Positions 58,756 to 64,000 of a stretch of DNA of 64,000 nucleotides are shown piece after piece; within the stretch, counting starts at the first letter, position 1, and each line of letters opens with the position of its first letter. The position numbers and the translations under genes were made by a program. The notes under the pieces were generated by a model, which was not told where the DNA came from, searched no databases, and was given only the letters and a program-made list of their open reading frames with translations. Source of the DNA: Clitopilus passeckerianus (lineage: Eukaryota; Basidiomycota; Agaricomycetes; Agaricales; Entolomataceae); assembly GCA_944990035.1 (NCBI GenBank), contig CALYLX010000119.1, positions 124,001-188,000 on the forward strand, read 5' to 3'.

Positions 58756-59028
58756 GGCGAAAACTCTTCTGGTGATTTGATTCAATGTGCTGGACTATAA
58801 ATGGCTGGACCTAAGGAAATCTGTGACTCCAACCTCCAAAGTATCCCTATGATCCCATCAACCTTGAATCAAATCGAGTCATTGAGAAGTTAGCTCAAAC
58901 CCTCATCACGACATGCTCACCAACATGCGCCTCCAAAAACGAGATACCAGCGGAAGGTCAGTTTTTTTCATCCTGGCACCATTGAAATTCAAGAACAGGA
59001 TTGATTGCATGAACCCTGACAGCAGCTC

Positions 59029-60017
59029 CTACAACGTCTTCTGTAGTTGATACATCGTAAAATCCCCAGCTCGCATATTTATCGCCATTGTGCCCTTGAC
59101 TTTGAAGCCCATTCTCTCATATATCATCACCTGAAAGAGGTCAGAGCCTTTTTTCGAAGAAACACAAACAATTACGCACATCATGAGGAGTGTGCGTCTC
59201 CAACACGATGGATCGATCTTCCTTACGAGCCTGAGGATTTCTCATTACTCACTCTGTTAATTGAAGATTCAAAGAAGCACCTACAATTTCCTCGACTGTT
59301 CGAATCATAGTCTTGCCAACACCTTTTCGATGATAGTCGGGTATGACTCCGAACAATAAAAGAGACCACTGATCCTTCTTGAAGTCCGGGGGGAAACTGT
59401 CGAGAGCTAACTTATTGAGCTTCGGAATGAGCTGACGGATTCGCATTCCGGTCAGTCGCATAGCCGTAATGGTCAGAATAATCGGTGTCGTCCACTTACA
59501 TACTCAAGCCATTCTTTCCGAAGATCCTGTGGGGCGTTATCCAGAAACAATGAGCCACCGCCTTTCCTCTGTTCTTCGCTTGAAACAGAATTAACCCCGA
59601 AGTTCTTCGATATGGGCCCATATACTTACGTTCCGTTGAGTTCCTGACCTGGACCAAACCAGATCGCAGCACCGACGATATCTTCAAGATTGGGCCCAAC
59701 CGAGGCCACCTGGATCTTTCCACCTATGGTAGCGGAGAGAATGTTTGAATAGAATTTGAGGGACATGAGCGACTTGTCCCCCTTAAAAAGGAAATTGCAG
59801 AAGTCGTCATCTAAGGCAGAAAGCGCGTAAGGAAGAAAGCCAGACTCTCCAGCGGGAAAATATATCACCGGGTTCAAAAGCAGCCTCAAAAACGGCCCTA
59901 ATCCGTTGTATTTCTTCCTCTGCATGGGATGAGTACGAGAGGCACTTGAGGGCACATTTACTCACCGGATGGAGACTCGACCCATCGAATGGTCAAGCTT
60001 AAGTCAGGTACAGACAT
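59029..60017 (-). CDS. GNAT acetyltransferase array, copy 2
   Basis: Start MSVPDLSLTIRWVESPSEEE, then IQRIRAVFEAAFEP, DDDFCNFLFKGDKSLMSLKF, YSNILSATIGGKIQVASVGP, NLEDIVGAAIWFGPGQELNG, EEQRKGGGSLFLDNAPQDLR, LIPKLNKLALDSFPPDFKKD, and the motif-A exon QWSLLLFGVIPDYHRKGVGK. ARKEDRSIVLETHTPHD, VMIYERMGFKVKGTMAINMR and the end MYQLQKTL complete it. All seven exons join in phase. The loop is H-R-K-G-V-G, with His at the first position. Intact; about 220 residues. Confidence 0.83.
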
Positions 60018-60504
60018 GTTAATGGCAGAGGCTTTGGATGTCCTGATGGATGACTCTATATAACGTAGATCTATAGAGGCACAAGTTTCGGAGCCTAGTC
60101 AGTTTCATCGAGGATAATAGTTGACTCGAGTCCGGTCCTCCCATCCGGCTACATATAGCCAAGAGCTCCACATGGTACATGCGGCACAAAGTATAGGCCA
60201 TTGAGCCAATCTCCTCTCGGAACAATCACATCAGAGTTTGTGAGGCTTCGTCGTCAGATGAATGATTCAAAGGGGCGGTATTAGAATTCGAGCCTGTGCA
60301 AAGATATTCATGGTTTAGGACGTTGCTACTGGGCGCATGCATGTCATTATTCAAGCACTGGCCAAAGCTTGGCTCCTCCAAACTAATCGTCCCAGTCAGT
60401 CCCAGTTGGGGTTTCATAGCAGAAAAAGATAGCGATTGCAGAAAACAATATCAATTCCTTGTACACTTGTAACGGAGGAAGAACTGGACGGACTAGTTGC
60501 TCAT
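60018..60504. promoter_or_regulatory. Longest spacer of the GNAT array (between copies 1 and 2)
   Basis: 487 bp, against 186-273 bp in the other spacers. It contains a 63-codon minus-strand frame (60417-60226) without recognisable features. It may hold regulatory sites for copy 2 or a former copy now gone, but no GNAT remnant is visible. Confidence 0.4.
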
Positions 60505-61512
60505 TCACGTCGCGATAGTTTTCATCATCTGGTAAACCTGCCGATCCCCAAACCGGCTGCTCACGGTGACTTTCCCTCTGAGTTCAAACCCAAGCCGCTT
60601 GTAGATCGCTACCTGGAACATATTCAGAAACCGCAACTCGGTTATAGCTAAGTGAATGTTCACATTTGTTTCCGTTACTGTATCCAAAACGATCGAATTC
60701 GAGGCACCGTCCTTTCTGGCCTCAAAAATGATGTGTGAGGGAAATTTGAGTACTGGGGCACAGTGAACTCACCCGTCCTTCTGCAGATGTCATCAGGGAC
60801 TTTGCCATCCCTCGACCGTGCTGATCAGGTAAAACTCCGAACAGAACAAGTTTCCATTGACCGAGCTTAAGCCCAGGCCCCAGGGTATCATCGGCCAGAT
60901 TCTTCAGTATTGGTCCGTACTAAACCGCGACGAACAAGATCAGGAGAGTAGACATGTCTCGAAAAACAGCTAAACCTACGTATTCCTCATTCCATTTACG
61001 AACTACTTCAGGTGCAGTCTCAAGAAACTTGATGCCTCCTGCCAGTCGCTGTTCTTCCCTGCAGAACGCATATAGTCAGCAGGCAACCTCGGATGGAGTC
61101 GCATGAATCCGAGCCTTACGTTGAATTCATATCTTGACCTGGTCCAAACCAGATTGCAACACCGGCAACGTCTTCCACTTTCGGGCCAAGGCGTACAACT
61201 TGAATGCTTCCGCCAACGGAAGCAGCGCGGATGATCGACTCGTACCGGAGAGGCATCAGAGACCGATCACCATCGCACAGGAAGTCTGTAAACGAATTAT
61301 CTGGATGAACTTCAGCACAACACTCTAAGAATTGGGATGAACTGCGATTACCTGCACTGAAGGCTGCCTGCAGAACTTCATTGACTCGGTTGATTTCCGC
61401 TTCTATGAAATTAGTATGAACACTGTTAGAAAAGTCGAAGCATGAAGAACACGCTGTACTGCGCACCTGTCGGCCTTTCCAGCCATTCAATACGTACGGC
61501 GCTGGTCGTCAT
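60505..61512 (-). CDS. GNAT acetyltransferase array, copy 1
   Basis: Seven exons in phase give about 222 residues: MTTSAVRIEWLERPT, EAEINRVNEVLQAAFSA, DNSFTDFLCDGDRSLMPLRY, ESIIRAASVGGSIQVVRLGP, KVEDVAGVAIWFGPGQDMNS, EEQRLAGGIKFLETAPEVVR, YGPILKNLADDTLGPGLKLG, the motif-A exon QWKLVLFGVLPDQHGRGMAK, then ARKDGASNSIVLDTVTETN and VAIYKRLGFELRGKVTVSSR. The loop reads H-G-R-G-M-A. The C-terminal YKRLGF helix is the usual GNAT motif B end. Predicted cytosolic acetyl-CoA-dependent N-acetyltransferase, acceptor unknown. It is the 5'-most copy of the array, divergent from the DUF676 gene. Confidence 0.85.
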
Positions 61513-61993
61513 TGGAGGTTACCCAGAGTCAGTATTCAACATATATTTGCAGCCAAGAATGAAGTCATTGCGATGCGTATCAAATACATCTGCCACGAGG
61601 AACAAAGGCAAAAGGTCGTTTAGGCTGGGCGTGCATGTCGAGCGCTATTCACGGCGCAGCACTGCTACGAGTACACCAAGAGCTCGGTTGATCTTCCGAG
61701 CAACGCTAACTGCGATAACGATGGCTTACGCGTCATTCATTTGTCCATCGGGACCTTTGCCACTGAGTGTCCGTAGCAAGGAAGGGAAACCTGCCGGGGA
61801 AAAGGCGTCCAGTGATGACCAAGCCTAAGGTGACGAATGATGGCGGCCGGAATTGCGCATGCATCTCCTCGGCGACATCACCAAGTTGCAAAACTTGAAA
61901 GCTATGTTGCTGGGAAGCTATAAACACTTCCGTTACAATCTTGACTTTTAACTTTATTCTCCTCTATCTTTATTCTTAGTCTCGTATACTACG
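61513..61993. promoter_or_regulatory. Divergent promoter, GNAT copy 1 and DUF676 lipase
   Basis: 480 bp between start codons. A CT-rich run (TATTCTCCTCTATCTTTATTC, 61952 onward) lies just upstream of the lipase ATG. A 128-codon plus-strand frame at 61442-61828 overlaps the GNAT start antisense and is probably chance. Confidence 0.4.
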
Positions 61994-63550
61994 ATGGTTG
62001 AGACGCACTTACTGGTTCTTATCCATGGCATGTGGGGCAACCCTGAACATCTCGCCGAGGCGGGTAGAATAATGCAAGAGACATACCCGGCAGACGGCGA
62101 AGGCGACACACAGCTAGAAGTCCTTATGGCAGAAACAAACCGTGAAGAAGCGACGTATGATGGAATTGACTGGGGAGGAGAACGGGTGGCTCAAGAGGCA
62201 AGTCGGTCGTGAACCTGCTCTGATCAACGTCCTAAACTCACTTGCAGGTCATTGAAAAAGTTGAGGCTCTGAAGAAAGAGGGGAAAGCCGTCACCAAATT
62301 CTCAGCGACCGGGTACAGTCTGGGTGGCCTACTCGCTCGCTATGTTATTGGTATCCTATACCAAAAGCAGTTCTTCGAGCACATCCAGCCTAAGAACTTC
62401 AATACCATTGCAACCCCGCATATTGGCCTACCACGATACCCATCATTCATCTCATCCCTGGCTTCATCAATAGGGCCGAAACTATTGTCAAGAACTGGCG
62501 AACAGTTCTACTGCGTCGATAAATGGTCACCAAACGGTCGACCACTGTTAGAGGTAATGGCGGATCCTGGTATGTATTTCTATGGTTATTTTGCAGGCGA
62601 AGAGATTGACGAACCATGTGCAGAACAAGTCTTCTATCAGGCCCTCAGTTCTTTCCCGAATATCAGAATTTATGGTAATGCGTGAGTTGTCGCTATTTCC
62701 TCCCCGTTCCGGAGCCAGACTAATCATTATCGCCCAACAGCGTGAACGACGTCACGGTTCCATTTGTCACTTCCTTGATCTCGTTGGAAGATCCGTTCCT
62801 AGATGAAGAATACAACGGAATGGAAGTGTACGTCAGGCTTTTCTGCTCTCATACCGCCTCATCTGACCTGTTCCTCAGTAAACTCGACGAGAAGTACGAG
62901 GTGATAGTAACCGACTACTCCCTTCCGCCCGTTCCACCCCCTCGTACCCCCAAACCGAGAGTCTTCTCAAAGGCGTGGTTCAAGAAAGAGCGGAAACCAC
63001 TTCTTCCGCCTGCTCTCCAATTCAAATTCCCATACAATATCGTAAGTAACGCCCATTTTCTCCATTCGGCTCAATTACTGACTGTCTTCTGCCCCCACAG
63101 CTCCTCTACACAATGCTCCCCATCCTGATACCAACCTTCATGGGTCTCGTCCTTGTCCGATTCACCCTCGCCTCTCGCAAATCTCAAGCGCGCATAAAAC
63201 TCCTCGAAGAGGATAAGTCTCAATCCCGACTAATCCACGTCCTCGGGCAGATCGAAAAAGATGTCGAAGATGCCGTTATAGACCTGATGGAGGAAGCATC
63301 CCCCGAAGAATCTTCTTCATCCTCTCTGGAGAAAGGCAAAGCGAAGGAATCCGACAAACCCATTCTGACACCAGTGCAAAAGAAGATCGTGAAGTCCTTG
63401 AACAAGCTGCCGATCAAGAAGGAGCTAGCGTATTTCCCGGGCTTGAGGAACTCGCATGCTACGATTATCTGCAGGGATGTGAAGAGGTTTGAGGCACATA
63501 AGAAGGGCGAAGGAGTGTTGAGGCACTGGGCCGATTCATTCGATCTGTAG
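61994..63550 (+). CDS. DUF676 serine lipase/phospholipase, LPL1-like
   Basis: Six exons (61994-62197, 62248-62569, 62624-62681, 62741-62827, 62879-63041, 63101-63550), 427 residues. The alpha/beta-hydrolase start HLLVLIHGMWGNPEHL carries the HG oxyanion motif. GYSLGGLLARYVIG contains the nucleophile elbow G-x-S-x-G. Next come TPHIGLPR and ND-VTVPF with the probable catalytic Asp. A single hydrophobic segment (LPILIPTFMGLVLVRFTLA) lies near residue 290, followed by a charged tail with a late His. Yeast LPL1 is a lipid-droplet phospholipase; ROG1 is a monoacylglycerol lipase. Intron 1 has a GC-AG border (GAG|gcaagt). Without removing 62570-62623 the protein would carry 18 extra residues not expected in the family. 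Confidence 0.87.
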
Positions 63551-64000
63551 ACACCTTTCTTCTCCTGGTCGGCTTCCTTGTCAGCTATTTATTATAGAGT
63601 ACTGTACCTGAGTAATACTATACCCGTCGAATTATATTCATACTGTCATCTCGGTACGCCAGGTCCCATGCCCTTTCGCCAGTTGGACACGCTCATTAAT
63701 TCGCGTTCTGACTGCACGTGACCTCCAAAGTTCAAGCTTCGGAGACTTTAAGGGCCAGTGATAACCTTGACATGAACTGCCAACATACGACGATGACATG
63801 TTGGATGTACATCAGCGGACGCCTCTGTACCGGAACTCCATTCATGAATCTGCGGCTCTTCTCAGATCGAAGTAGTGGACGACTGAGCTGCTTGTTTCTC
63901 TCCACTGGGATGGTCCACATAACGAACCGAATCGAAAACGAACATCTTCTGGAGCCAACAAAACGATGAAGCTAGCTGCGTATGACCGAATACGGGTGGA
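63551..64000. other. 3' flank; possible start of another gene cut by the window
   Basis: AT-rich 3' sequence to about 63660. From 63774 a plus-strand frame reads ELPTYDDDMLDVHQRTPLYR, then NSIHESAALL, ending at a stop near 63873. It might be one exon of a gene whose other parts lie outside. Not assignable. Confidence 0.25.

Overview
The window is nuclear DNA of a mushroom-forming basidiomycete (Agaricomycetes). The evidence is dense 45-65 bp GT-AG introns in nearly every gene, small intergenic gaps, and families typical of that group: Plavaka-type transposase, DUF6532 protein, Zn2Cys6 regulators, an Spt5-like NGN/KOW paralogue and SUR2. No bacterial signals, rRNA or CRISPR array were seen.

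Layout. (1) 1-4.8 kb: the 5' part of an Spt5-like gene on the minus strand, then about 3 kb without a gene I can name. (2) 4.8-20.8 kb: a transposon-rich island. It holds two lineage-specific hypothetical genes, a Plavaka fragment, two solo LTRs in opposite orientation, a truncated DUF6532 gene, a 3 x 108 bp tandem repeat, a Tc1-type transposase gene broken twice by TA-flanked elements (one carrying a nested hAT-like element with a perfect 8-bp target duplication), and fold-back repeats. (3) 20.9-29.7 kb: ordinary conserved genes: an ADF-H/PH actin-binding protein, CNOT9/Rcd1, sphinganine C4-hydroxylase SUR2, MAK16 and a coiled-coil protein. (4) 31-50.5 kb: two paralogous Zn2Cys6 transcription factors in convergent orientation, enclosing an MFS transporter, a CCCH-DUF1771-Smr protein, a kelch-MYND protein and an MSC2-type zinc transporter. 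(5) 50.9-52.6 kb: PDCD2/Tsr4. (6) 53.0-61.5 kb: seven head-to-tail GNAT acetyltransferase genes on the minus strand, with the same 7-exon structure in each; six read as intact and the terminal copy is broken. (7) 62.0-63.6 kb: a DUF676/LPL1-like lipase.

Functional reading. The conserved genes serve general processes: actin, CCR4-NOT mRNA turnover, sphingolipid hydroxylation, 60S and 40S ribosome biogenesis, ER zinc import, mRNA quality control and lipid hydrolysis. They do not form one pathway. The part most likely to be of new interest is the GNAT array, a local gene amplification whose copies keep their splice structure but differ in the acetyl-CoA pyrophosphate-binding loop. The nested transposon complex is the second: its order of insertion can be read base by base.

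Splice sites were read by eye, guided by conserved protein sequence and phase continuity. Where summed exons were checked they stay in frame (ADF-H/PH, CNOT9, SUR2, MAK16, coiled-coil protein, CCCH-Smr, DUF676; GNAT phases exon by exon). No database search was possible, so family names rest on recognised motifs.
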